Assembly (NCBI RefSeq): GCF_000002995.4
Contig: NW_025062477.1
Location: 9,272,649-9,336,648, forward strand
Direction of reading: 5' to 3'
DNA: 64,000 nt
DNA from: Brugia malayi
Lineage: Eukaryota; Nematoda; Chromadorea; Rhabditida; Onchocercidae
The translations under genes were made by a program, and so were the position numbers. Below, one piece after another: positions 1-11,989 of the stretch. The first letter of the stretch is position 1, and the number at the start of each line of letters is the position of its first letter. The notes beneath the pieces were generated by a model. The model saw nothing but the letters and a program-made list of their open reading frames with translations. It made no database searches and was not told where the DNA came from.

Positions 1-3000
1 TTCGAATATTAAATAACTGACGGATATGCTACAAACTATTGTCAGAGTATCCAGCTGCTTCTAGGAATACATTTTAATGGCTATATGGATCCACACAGAA
101 TATTATACAGTTATTTAAATTTTTCACCGCTCAACAAGATTTTTTCCAGTATGATACAATTCGAGCACAACGAGCATAATGTTCTGAAATTAAAATTACT
201 GCTGTCTTTAAAGAACAACATCTGGCGCCAAATTTGATGTCGCTCGAACTGCTTGGATAAAACATAAAAAATTAACGTCTAAATTAGTACAAATGGATAA
301 GTTATAAAAACATAAATGAATAATTGCTATGTACATAATAGTATGTGTAGAAAAATAAAATTTTTCTTAAATGCTTTAATTGCTGCTTAATGTGTTGCAA
401 ACTATCATAAATGATGGTTACCAATTTCTCCAAGAAATTCATATGATTCTAATCGGATCTGAAATCAGCCTAATTTCAATGCTAACTGAGATTTAAAGTG
501 TGGAAATGATACTGAAAATGAAAGAAAGGAAGAAAAAGGCAGAAATATTAATCATGAAATATCCTAAGCACTTCTCACTTTGAATTATTTTTCCAATTCA
601 AATATTATCTTACTTTGTTCCATAAAGTATGTGTAAACGATAATTATTTTTATAGACTGTTTTTCTGGAATTTTCCACCGCTTTTTTTATTTTATACATA
701 ATTTATTAAGCTAGTTGTCAATCACTTTAATAGTCCAAAAGAATGCAATATGTTGTATCGATTGTATTGTGATACTGGAAGGTTTGCTAGTAGTCGCGGC
801 CAACGTGTATGGCGAATTTTTAAATGAAATGGAAAAAGGATGGATACATTTATATGACGGATATAATAATACTTTTTTCTCCGTGTAATTATGAGAAGTA
901 ATACGTTAGAAAGTAATAACAAGTGAAACGGAATTGATATGAATGTAAATCAGGAAAGACACTAAGTTATGATTTTGCTATGTTGTTTGTTAAATTTATA
1001 ACCTATGAATTTAGTACAACGGATACAATAATAATATTTTTTTTTTTCGACAAACACTATTTGATCATTTAGCAAATGCGATGGATAATTTGATCATGCT
1101 GGCCACGATTCGGATCTTGGACCATCCAGCCTAATTTACTTCCTTATATAAGCTTGATCAGGTAATTTCTTGCTTAATGAAATGAAGCCTCACTCAATTA
1201 TTCATAATGGGATAATTCGTTTTTATCACTACTGAATTATGATGGAGAATCTGAGTTGAATCTCACACTATAAAAGCAAAGAAAACAGGTGGGCAAAAAT
1301 TTCTTGAGACCAGTTAAGATGGAAAAAAGAATTCTGTAAATTGAAAATGATTTTTGTTTTAAAGCGAAAAAATGAATCTATTAATGCTATCAGGGATGAA
1401 AAAGAAACTTATAACTCGTTTTGAGCAAAACAATTGACACAGCTTATGTCATTTCATGTCAAAAGTTCTTCACGGAGTTACGTCAAAAACAAAACTAAAC
1501 TTTACTGAAAAGAAAAATTTCATGTGATGAAGCATGCAAGGTTCATGATAAGTTATGCAGTACTCTATTTGTACCTTCTCAAATTGGTTGCAACCCTTCC
1601 GGATTTTCTCTGTGTTAGAGTATACATTTAAGAGAATAATAACAGTGCTATAGAGATTAATGGTTATAATTGAACCCTGGACACCGATCAAAGCTCACTG
1701 ATTAACAAGTAATGATTCGGAATAGTTGGATCAAAAATGGCGATAGAAACCCAGCGACTGCGTTCATTGAAAGCCTACCGAAAGATGATGGATGGCTCGA
1801 GTAAAGTGACCTGCAGGGTACTGACCAGTAGTAGCGTGAGATTATCTCCGGGGATACGCTGCTTATGGTATTCTATATGAAATGATGGCCAGAAGTAGTC
1901 AAGCAGTACTGATCAATGGAATATTAATGTAACAATAATAGAAAGCTAGAGAAGAGAAAGGTAACGCACTAAATCATGAACAGTGGAGTGGATAGTGGTG
2001 AGGCGCAATTCGTTCAAGAAGTGAGCTGAATAGGAATCGAAGGGAGTGACATTTTGGAGATTTGCAATGACTAGAAAGCCAGGTGATACATCCATCTCTC
2101 ACACAGTACATCTCAGTAGCGTAGTCAGTAAGGAAAAGCAAGGAGTTGATTCGTCATTGTTTCCTATTGTCGTCCTTACAACAAACATTTAGGAAATCAT
2201 TCTCGTCAACAACGACCTTCACTGTACACACACAATTCAACATATACACCACACACTGTCTGGCGCAACTGGTGCAGTCTGTCGCGCGATGTAATGCTTG
2301 TACAAAGATGACTGGTCGCCAGGTAGGGGAGAGCTGAGTCATTTGTCATTTTGTTGGAGACATGGAGTGGGTGGTAATGCTGGGGTGCGTGTGATATTAC
2401 ACTGATTTCAATTTATATGAACTCACAGATTCTCATTGTTTCACTGGTGGTGGACATGGGTGACAGATCGGGATAAACTCTCATTACGTTGAACTGAAAG
2501 TAAGTATGAAAAGTTTCGATAAAATGCACATTATCTTGCACTTATAATGCGAAATTCCTGCGTTTGAATTCGAATTACAAATGCAGTAAAATAATTTCTC
2601 ACTCAAAAATTTCGAAAAATTGGGTTGCATAATGGTTTATTCCATGTTTTCTTTTTTAAAAATTTTAAAAATATTTGGAGTTGTAAAGCCGAGAGAAGTC
2701 AAATGCTATCGAACTGTACTTCCGTTCTGTTAAAATCCCGTCAAATTCGGCAAGAATTAAAATGCTGTTGGCAACTACAATCTTTCAATTAACAAACAGG
2801 TAATTTGAATCGAAAAATGGCTGCATCTTTTACAGGCTGTGGTCTATCCATACATTTCCATTGTTTAATCTGTTGTTATAAGCAATACAAAACAAGCAAG
2901 CGTTTACACGACAAATATGTCTTGAGATTGATCACCAAGTTTAAATTTTAGCCAAAAATTTTAAGGATGATATGGTCAATTAAATTCGTTAATCGTAAAG

Positions 3001-3300
3001 CAAAGGCTAGATTTAGAAATGAGGGTGCAGATGAGTTTACTTGTGAAACAAATGAGTCTGAGGCCATGATAAGGGGAAGCATACTGATAAATCCTGAACG
3101 CATCTCCATCCACTCATTTTAATGTGATAATGGTATGCATGAATTAAGCTAACGAAACCGTTTGCCGTTTCTATGGTCACTGTATCCTTACTTTGTTGGA
3201 CTTTATTTCCTAAAGTATTTCAGAAACATTAAAACATACTAACATAAAAATATATATTTCAAAAACCAAGTGGAAAATATATTTTTTCCAGTTGTTTCAT
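1..3300. other. Non-coding stretch, no gene recognised
   Basis: I see no open frame with coding character or family similarity here. About 1740-2480 is visibly richer in G+C than its surroundings and differs in texture from the AT-rich flanks, yet all frames are interrupted. It could be decayed mobile or satellite-type DNA, or the end of an adjacent transcript. Confidence 0.4.
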
Positions 3301-3341
3301 TATTATAAACTGATGTAGTGTCAAGGCAACCGAAAACTTAC

Positions 3342-3760
3342 ATCCGCGACATCCCACCATAAAAAGTCCTGCGGAAGATTCCAATGCCATATAAATTGAT
3401 CGCTAACACTTCCTACGCTTGAAATTAGCCAAGACTCATGCTTTTTTGTGCATCTTTTCATAGCACAAATTACTGGATAAATTTTATTCAGCTCTTGAAC
3501 TTCCAAATTCCTCAAATTCTTAAAAATCTCATTCTCGATGATGGAACATGAACAACACACTTTCTTCCATCTAACATCGCATTTTCGCTACTACTGGGAA
3601 TTCCCATCCATAGCAGATCGCTGACAAAATCATAAAAACTTCCGACTCTTCCCTTTGCACACTGGCAAACAGAAACATAGGCTGACATGTCAACAAGAAT
3701 ACATTTTATATGTCTTGTGGTAATACTAACATGATTCTGCTTGAAAATCAAAAAGTGTTT
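3342..3760 (-). CDS. Unassigned coding-like segment downstream of POP4
   Basis: Two overlapping minus-strand frames look coding. One (about 3590-3760 on reading down) contains the peptide GRVGSFYDFVSDLLWMGIPS and ends in TGA near 3508. The other runs to a very good donor (GCGGAT then GTAAGTTTT) at 3342 and contains NLPQDFLWWDVAD. They are offset by one base. The segment could therefore be two exons joined by a tiny intron, a frameshifted relic, or two unrelated frames. It begins about 70 bp after the POP4 stop, so it could be the next gene of an operon. No family was recognised and no downstream exon was found. Boundaries are approximate. Confidence 0.35.
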
Positions 3761-3828
3761 TTGCAAATTGAACAACAATTTTTTATTCGTGTTATTCATG
3801 CAATATGAAAAGAAAATAATACCAAATA

Positions 3829-5073
3829 TTATTTTAGAAAGAAGGGAATTGAACAACGATTCTTGAATATCTTTTTTGCTCGCAATGACGGTTGAAATCT
3901 AAAAGAAAAACAATTTTGTCCTAATAATTTTTCGATGAAAATTTTTTTGTACGATAAAATTTGAGAAATTTATCTGGGAATAAAACGCGAGGAATTTGAA
4001 ACAATTACCAAAATAGCAAATTTTTATAAATCTACCTGAACGCATTCCCGAACAAAAGATATATTTTGCCTTCCAGTGCAAATTGAAATATAGTATCTTG
4101 CTTTGGAATAGCTAAAAACATAATAATTAAACAAAAAAGTGAAGGAAAGAACTTCGAAAACTCATTTACCTTCTAAAAAACATCCAATAAAATATCATGA
4201 AAAGAAGAGACAGAGTATAAATCATGGAAAAGAAAAAATAAAATTGTGTAAGAACCGATCTGTTTAAACGAACTTAGCAAGTGTAAGAACCGATCTGTTT
4301 AAACGAACTTAGCAAGCGGTCTTGTTTTGTGATCAGCATGAAGGTTTGCCTAGTTTCACGAATCACAATGCCACAAAGACCGACCTAGAATGGACCAATA
4401 AAAATTTCTTGTTGTTTTATTAGAAGTTAAGAATACAGCGAGCAATTTTAAAATTTCACGTAAAGACGCTTAAATTCTCGTTGACAAAAGTACCTGAGCT
4501 GGATTAGCAGCCTCGACAATCATCAGCAGACATCCATGATAATCGGCTTTCAACATTCGAGCATCCAACTGACCATTGGATCCATTAATTAGGGTACTGA
4601 AATAGTCACACCACAATTCATAGAGCGGTTCGAATTGCGAATATCTGAATCGAACAGTTATGAGTTATGAATAAAACAGAATTTATACTTCGATGCTATT
4701 AAAAAACTCAAATCTCAACCTAGGGTGCAACTATTGTAATTCCAGTTTTTACTGCCAGCCGCACCATCTTCCTATTATGAACAATAGTATACTAATCATT
4801 TCAGCAGCCATTGTACTTCATCAAAAACTAAACTATCATGTACCACCTTTAAATTAAATCAGATCCAACAGAAGTGCTCTGTGTGCACTCGAGAAACACA
4901 AAGAATTTAAGGTAATACTTCAAGCTCTCCATATCACTTCTGACAGTTCTTCTTTTTATAAAACTCTCTATCGGCTGCCGATGGATTTTGATCTTCTTCT
5001 TAATCCGTTTTTCCAAAATGAAAATTTTATGCGGGTTCAGTGGTTCAAACAAAGTACAAACTTCGACATTCAT
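3829..5073 (-). CDS. POP4: RNase P/MRP protein subunit p29 (POP4/Rpp29)
   Basis: This is a protein subunit of nuclear RNase P and RNase MRP, which process tRNA 5' ends and pre-rRNA. I model five exons on the minus strand: 5073-4919, 4644-4494, 4384-4309, 4111-4036 and 3898-3829. All phases agree and give 175 residues, somewhat shorter than the human protein (about 220). Recognition rests on the ordered Rpp29 blocks: FEPLYELWCDYF, LKADYHGCLL, VGLCGIVIRETRQTF, ITKQDRLLTIPKQ, ALEGKIYLLFGNAFR and a basic end containing LRAKKIFKNR. The N-terminal part is lysine-rich, as in the family. Exon 3 ends exactly where a 35-bp tandem repeat duplicates its 5' splice site (see repeat at 4246). ZC3H18 lies upstream on the same strand, about 950 bp away. 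The start at 5073 is the only in-frame ATG before the conserved region. Confidence 0.88.
4246..4315. repeat. 35-bp perfect tandem duplication covering a splice donor
   Basis: Positions 4246-4280 and 4281-4315 are identical 35-bp units. On the minus strand the unit contains the last bases of POP4 exon 3 followed by its GTTCGT donor, so the gene carries two equal donors 35 bp apart. Only the first (exon ending at 4309) keeps frame. Reading on to the second passes through an in-frame TAA. Confidence 0.95.
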
Positions 5074-6021
5074 TTCCCGAACTTAGAACGAATATCCAAC
5101 ACCAGCAAAACCATAAAACAAATTAACAAATATACCTAGAATTTAGTAGCACACTTCAACATATTTTTGGAATTTCAAGACTTCAAAACACAGCGACACT
5201 TATGAGTTATAAATCCACAGATTCCAATATTAAGTGGAATATTACAATGGAATTTTGATCCACTTTTGTTACTTCCAGATCATCGTTAAAAAAATTCGCA
5301 AATATGAAATAGAAAAACTCAAAATTTAGAAAATAATAAATACGAATAAGTGAACCAAACATGACCGTTCAACATATATGGATGCAAGTATAATAACTGA
5401 AAAAAGTAACAAATTTTTAATCAAATTTTATTTTCCACTTTACATTGCAGAAAAAACATGATACTGACTGCAAATATAAATAGAAACTAATGTGAAATAA
5501 TAAACGAGCTAATAACTATCATTCTTTCTAACATTAAATATTCAAAAAAATTCCAGACAGTTAAAAACACCAAAGAGAAAAAACATAGAATCCCCTTTCT
5601 GACAGAACTGTTAACAAATATCACATTTTTTTTAACCTGTCTTCAAATCCATATCAGCAATTAAAATAACAATGTCATCTTCAAATTTCGCTATAGAAAA
5701 AAAAGTGGGAACAACTGAATGAGAGCAAAAAAGTTCACTTCTTCATTGAAAATTTATTCCTGACTTCTATAAAGACATGCAGCACCCTCAAAAGTTCTAA
5801 ATTCCACAATTCTTAAAAAATAAAATAAAACTAAATTCAACGCAAATAAGGCGGTTTAAAACCAAAAAATTGAAAGTAAATTAAAATAGTGTCCCTATGA
5901 ACATATGCATATGCTTACAAATAAATTATATCATAAATAACAATACAAAGATATGAAACAAAAAACCTTCACCACAAAAATACTCCAAAAGACTAGAATA
6001 AGAAATATAATTTATAAAACT

Positions 6022-9000
6022 TCAAATAACTGGCCGACTACGTTTACGAGCTATTGCTTCTTCAACACATTTCAATTGACGCAGCAACTCAGCACGCCTT
6101 TCCTCTTTTTCTGCTTCATTATCCACGTAATCATCATCTGAAATAAACATAAAATGAGAAACAGAATTATCATAATTTCTAGACAGTATATAAAGTTTAG
6201 AGAAGAGTAACACACCATCGACCCTTGACTCGTGACACTCCGCAACTGCTTTTCTTGAAACTGGTCGTGAATTTCCAGCCAGTACTTTCTTTGAATGGTG
6301 TACAACTAGTTCATGCACAGATGTATCGGAGAGAATCTGAAGTAACGCTTTCAAAGCTCAAACAAATTCCGCAAAAGGAAGGAATGATAAAGTTAAGCAG
6401 CCGTTAAGATGGCTCTTAATGCAGTCTCATTTGCGGTAATTTTCCACTGAATCTAATACGACAAATGTATTCTTCGATCACCTTAACATTGAATTTCATT
6501 ATAACAGATTAGTTTTGCATATTTTATGTGCAGGTACGAAAATGTTGAAATTATTACAAAGTAAAAGTCACCTCTTCCTCATCGCTAGAAACATCTTCTG
6601 CTGCAGCTTCAGGAGATAGCGGTATTCCTTCAGTGGGCAAACCATCATCGATTTTTTTTTTCAGACGATAAGCTGCAGGCTCTGCATCATCACTACTGCT
6701 ACTTGAGCTCCTTAAATTCCTACCACATAAAATTTTTTTAACATTCATTTATAATATACTTTGAAAAAAAAAAAAAAAAAAAACTGTTCAAACGATTCAC
6801 CAACAAAAGAAAATATAAAATGGTTTTTTATTTAACCACCTTCCTGTAAACAGCTGTTATCAAGTCATACTTTCGTTACAGTTATGATTACTCATCTTCG
6901 GTAATGCCAAAGCTGTCCAATACTGTATAACATTTAGTTGGAAACCATTTTTTAGTTGAAACATTCACGTTATTCAGTAAATGGTTCATTATTCACAGAT
7001 ATACAACAAACTTTATGGTATCTGTAACACTTCTGGCATATACGTATCAAGTTTTCAAATTTAAGAACGAAAGAAGCTAAACATCATTTAGCCAGCGATA
7101 CGGACTAACCCAGAAGTGCTCGATGAACTTTCATCACTTGAAATATCGTCTTTTCCTGCGAACAGAACATTGCGTTTATAAGCTCTATTGGTACGACCAG
7201 TAATTCCTTCCACTCTTTTTATCCCTCGCTGCGCAATTCCAGAGCGAAGCAACGGACATAAAGAGGGTCTGAACTTACTGCTAGATGATAAGCAGCAAAT
7301 AACAAATTAATTAACAAGGAACCACTAAAGATACTCAGTTTGTAATAAGTTAAATTCCATTGAATAATAATTTAACCTTTTGAGAAGGCTGGAAGATGAA
7401 TACCCCTTGTTTTGATTGGTGGACCGCTCAAACGAATGCATATATCCACGAATAGCAGGTGTACTAGAACGATGCACTGGGTGCGCTGGAGAAGACCTGT
7501 AAAAGAATAAACTATCCTTAGCCACCTTAACCACTTTATATTTGACATATGACTTTCTTGCAGTCAGTTTTCAGTTTTAATCCATTTTATTTCACTTAAT
7601 ATAATCGTAAAATTGATACTATTTGCAGTCTTTTCTAACCCAGCACAAACTGACAATAAAGTACGAAAGTTTGGATAAAACCTCTTCTTTTTTGGAATGC
7701 GGAAAGAAGAAAGATCTGTTGCTCTTAAAGACCCATCATCGTCAATTAGATTTCTGGAAGCAACAGCTGATCCCAATGAGGGACGAAACGTTGACTGATG
7801 ACGGTTTCTTGAGGATGGTCGTGAATGTGATCGAGAACGAGAAGTTACTGATGAACCTGCACTTGCACTTCTAAAACCCAGAAGAGTACACTTAAAGAAT
7901 TCCAAGACTCCCTTTTGGCAATATGTAGAGATTTTAAACAAATTTGAAGATGAAACAGGAAGCATACGAAAAAATGCCAGAAGCATATCATTTCATTTTA
8001 TAGTATTTAACATTGAAAATAAATCTCGTTCGTCACATTCTATTAGAAATTAAAGTTTCAAAAAACCTTCTTGAAGCACTGCTTGTTGAGCTAGCAGTGT
8101 CCTGACGACATGTTTGCTTTTTGTTATTACCGGTTCGCCTAGTTTTTTGAAGTTCTGCCCCAAGTGTTAAAGATATCAGTTCTCTATCCTTGCTTCGGCC
8201 TTTTTTATGTGATCTTTCCCACGGATCGCGAATCTGGTCACCAACTGAAATCTGAGAGTATTTCCAGTCGAATTTAAATCACGGCATTATATTATGAGTT
8301 CACTCACTTCCATGTTTGAATTGTATTTCATCTGATTTCGGAAATGTACAGCATTTAACATCTAACAAATTTACAAATTCTATATAATGCCATGCATAAA
8401 ACTAAAACGGTAGAATGAAGGCAATCAACACATCAAAGAATTATATGCAACAAAAAAAGCTAACCAGAAAGAAGACCACCCACAGCACAAACACTGCTTC
8501 GTTTTCTATTCGCTTCTCGTCTATCTGCTAATAGTGGTGAACCGCGTCTTTTTCCTGCAGGAGAAAGCGAGCGACGTTGACTGGGTGAGTGAGAATTTCT
8601 TGGTGTTCGCGAAAGTGGTGAACGAGGGCTACAAGGTGGAGAATCACGCCGTGACACACGATAATGATCATTCGGAGAACTGGGAGAAACACAAGATAAA
8701 GTACAGCTATAAGGTAATGTTATTGTTAGCTCTATACAATACAGTAATATTCATTTAAAATATTTCTAAGGAAACTTTGCCCATTCTGGAAATTCAAAGC
8801 TATAAACTTACATTTCACGTCTCGGGGGAGGTCCGTGACGTCGAGAAGTAGGTCTTCCATTTGGGTACAGAACTTGTGGTCCAAGATCTAAACATTTTAA
8901 GCTTTAAGTTAAATTCCACTGAATAATAATTTAACCTTTTGAGAAGGCTGGAAGATGAATACCCCTTGTTTTGATTGCTGGACCGCTCAAATGAATGCAT

Positions 9001-11874
9001 ATATCCACGAATAGCAGGTGTACTAGAACGATGCACTGTAATCTAGAAAAGGCAAAGTAATGCAAAAAGCAACCTTTAGGAGGTAATCGAGAAGGTTCAT
9101 CACGTCCGTAATCATATCCTGAAAAAAAAAAGAAAAAAAAACGCAACTTTGCCTTGTTTCCTGTGATTTATAATTGCGTAGATTGCTTTCCCTATATAAA
9201 AAAACCAGAACAAGACGTACTTCCTGAAAATCCAAAACGTCCTCCTTCGAGCATAGTATCTATTAAAGATGGAATTTTTCGAGGTTTTGTTAATTCATTT
9301 CTTTCGTAAATACCGCGATGTTCTAGCTCAAAATAACGATCATCTGAAAAAAGTGCATACCGATAAAGGAAATACAAAGGAAAGCTAAGAAATGAAAACA
9401 GGAGTTTATTCACTTGCATACTTGAAATAAAGCACTAAATTAATTGAAAAATAATCAAGAAAATATATGTAAATTAGGGTATTTATTACCACTGATATCG
9501 TCAGTTCTAACTGGGCTGTCATATTTCCTAAGCCTCGGATAAGGAACATCAACACGTGGACGTACAAAACCATTTAGTCCTCTTACAATGCCTCGAGACA
9601 ACGGTGAGCGCGATGTTCGGTGACGTCCACTAAATCCACAAGAAAGAAATCAATACATTTAACTGAATGTTTTTTCCTGCATTCCACACAATTAGACCAT
9701 ACAAAACGTTCAAAAAAAAAAAAAAAAAAAAATCATAAATCAAAAAAATCATCATCATCAGGATCAAAAACTGACAATATTCGAAAACATAAAAATTTCA
9801 GCTTTATACATTTTACGGTGTCCACGAGAATCGTCCGATTCTTCATCCGTTGTTCGTGGCCGATCCATATCTCCACTAGGGGCAAGTACCAATCGTTTAC
9901 GATCAAAATCAGGCTCTTCTTCGCGTTTTTTTGATGCTCTCATCATTAACTGAATAATACATATTTCAACCAAATAACGTTTTAAATATTTTCGAAAATT
10001 TCGAACAAAATATAAGCTGAAAGATGATAACCTACTTCACGCGCCTGACGTAATCCTTTCTCCCAAGGTGTTTCATTGCCGTTTGACCTCTCATTTTCGT
10101 TCGATGTTGAACTGGACGGATAAACAGTGAGTGCATTGGTGTCGGCTAAAGTAATGATAAAAATTCAAAAATCCATATCCCGCTTACTTAGAGATAAAGG
10201 ACTGAAACATCACATATCTTCGGTTGAGTAACCTTAGACCAAAATTTCAAAATTATGTTCAACATCAAGAAAAATATTTATGACCCACATGATAATCTAA
10301 AGCTTAATGTAAAGCATACGTTTGTTGAATTCTTTACTTTTGGTTCTTCCTTTATCAGTAGTATTCATGCGCTCTGAGTAAGTACTTTCATTTGACGAAC
10401 TTTGTACTGGTGCCGAACCATCAAGTCGTGACTAAATGCAACAACTATATTTAAAAGAAAAGATTATTCTACTCATTTGCGTGTTAACCTAAATAACTAA
10501 ATATTTTTTTAGAGTCAGACAAGAAGTACTTTACGAGTTTAAAATATATTTAAGCTTAGGTATAAGTTATGTCAAATATGACAGCGAAGTTTTCTACGAT
10601 ATTCTCTTTGCAATGTTTCACTGATACAAATGTACTGAAATGATGGATGTTCTTTCGTAACACTGTTTGGTACCTCTTTCATATGCAGATATTTACAGTC
10701 TGGTCCCCATGTACATGTTCCACGAAGATAAAATTTGCAAATGCCAACCGGGGCTGAACTGTCGCGCCATAAACGATGTGGAGTACGTTCCAAAACTTTT
10801 CCACGGTTTTGACCAACCTAAAAATTTCACTCAAATGTAATTCAAACAGTAATATTTGTGTAATCAAAATAAAAAAAAAAAGGAATAACTAATTGTAGAG
10901 ATTCAACAAGATAGCTACAGTATCCGTCATAGCAATGCCCATTACTCTATTTTATCTCGAAAAATTTTCACAAATGATTAGTTTTTTATCATTTCAAACC
11001 CTTCCCAAACATTTGATTTCGAAACTTCTTTAATAATCTCGAACAGCGGTAAGCTTTTATTAAATGAATTTAAAAATTAGGAGTTATAATATACAAGAAG
11101 CTGAACCTTCCATTGAAGAACATAATACTGAAAACAGTTTTGAAACTGAAGGATAATGCATGAAAAATAATATAAAACTTACCGACCTTCGAGTCGACTT
11201 TTCATTTGAATATATAGAACCCGTAACACTATCTTCATCAGATTTTAACTCGCCCTCTTCCAAGTCATCGATTTCTCCTTCCTCACTTAGCTCATCCTCC
11301 ACTTCTTTTCCTGTACCAACTATAACTTTATGAGTGCTGCTTTCATCATAATCAAGTCCAACAGTACTTCGCTTTACAAAATCCCCGTCATACCTATTTC
11401 TTTCGCTATTACTTGACACTTCGTTTTTAATCGCAGTGACCTGAAAATTTATCATATAAATAAAGGCGAGGCAGTTTTTGAATATTTCCTAAAAATGAGC
11501 AATCAATGGATGAAACATATCAGAAAATACTTCAGACTGTTCTTCAATTCGTTCCAATTCTTCATCATAATCCAATTCAGCATCAACATCGGATTCCATT
11601 GCAAGATTACTGCCACTACTCCATAGTTCTCTTCCTGTATATGAATCTTTGTAAAGGGCTGACACAGTGCCATGACGAAAAGCGAAATTGAAAAATTCCA
11701 AAAATCTAACGAAAATTTGCACATCTTTAAACCCGTTTCTTAAATGCTTTTAAAGATTTCAACAAGTGAATAGCCCGACTTAACAAAATGCTAAGTACCA
11801 TTGAGAGTGCTCTTTGCTCCATGTGTATTTTCATCGCTATTTTCCGAATTGCTCGAAATACCAACGCCATCCAT
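6022..11874 (-). CDS. ZC3H18: CCCH zinc-finger protein ZC3H18 homologue
   Basis: ZC3H18 (NHN1) is a nuclear mRNP adaptor linking cap-bound transcripts to export or exosome decay. I model 19 exons with consistent phases, 854 residues: 11874-11799, 11634-11531, 11440-11183, 10817-10674, 10431-10338, 10145-10036, 9949-9810, 9629-9490, 9343-9221, 9118-9074, 8887-8812, 8679-8465, 8244-8067, 7870-7682, 7496-7377, 7277-7110, 6719-6572, 6336-6216 and 6137-6022. In order the protein has an acidic N-terminus (LDYDEELERIEEQ, EEGEIDDLEEGELKSDEDS), one CX7CX5CX3H finger (CKFYLRGTCTWGPDCKYLH), the family block PWEKGLRQARE followed by EEEPDFDRKR, long Ser/Arg-rich regions, and a C-terminal helix (LRQLKCVEEAIARKR). 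The short exon boundaries at 11634 and 10674 are the least certain. A near-perfect copy of exon 15 lies in intron 10. Confidence 0.88.
7346..7479. repeat. Copy A of a 134-bp duplicated segment (ZC3H18 exon 15)
   Basis: This segment covers most of exon 15, its GTTAAAT donor and the start of the following intron. It matches 8905-9038 in the same orientation with three differences over 134 bp. Exon 15 is in frame with both neighbours, so this is taken as the original copy. Confidence 0.93.
8905..9038. repeat. Copy B of the 134-bp segment, inside ZC3H18 intron 10
   Basis: This is the direct-repeat partner of 7346-7479. On the minus strand it is preceded by a usable acceptor (TCTAGATTACAG, crossing the junction) and keeps the copied donor. 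A 100-nt exon (9035-8936) could therefore be spliced in. Because 100 is not a multiple of three, inclusion shifts frame and meets TGA in exon 11. Skipping it joins exons 10 and 11 in frame. Confidence 0.93.
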
Positions 11875-11989
11875 GTTGAGTATCGCAGAAATAGTACGCT
11901 AAATAATTTAGCAACTTCAGTGATCACTGATAAAAACAGTAAATCTGAATGGGAAAAACACCAACTGCTTCAAAGATGCAACATGTATC

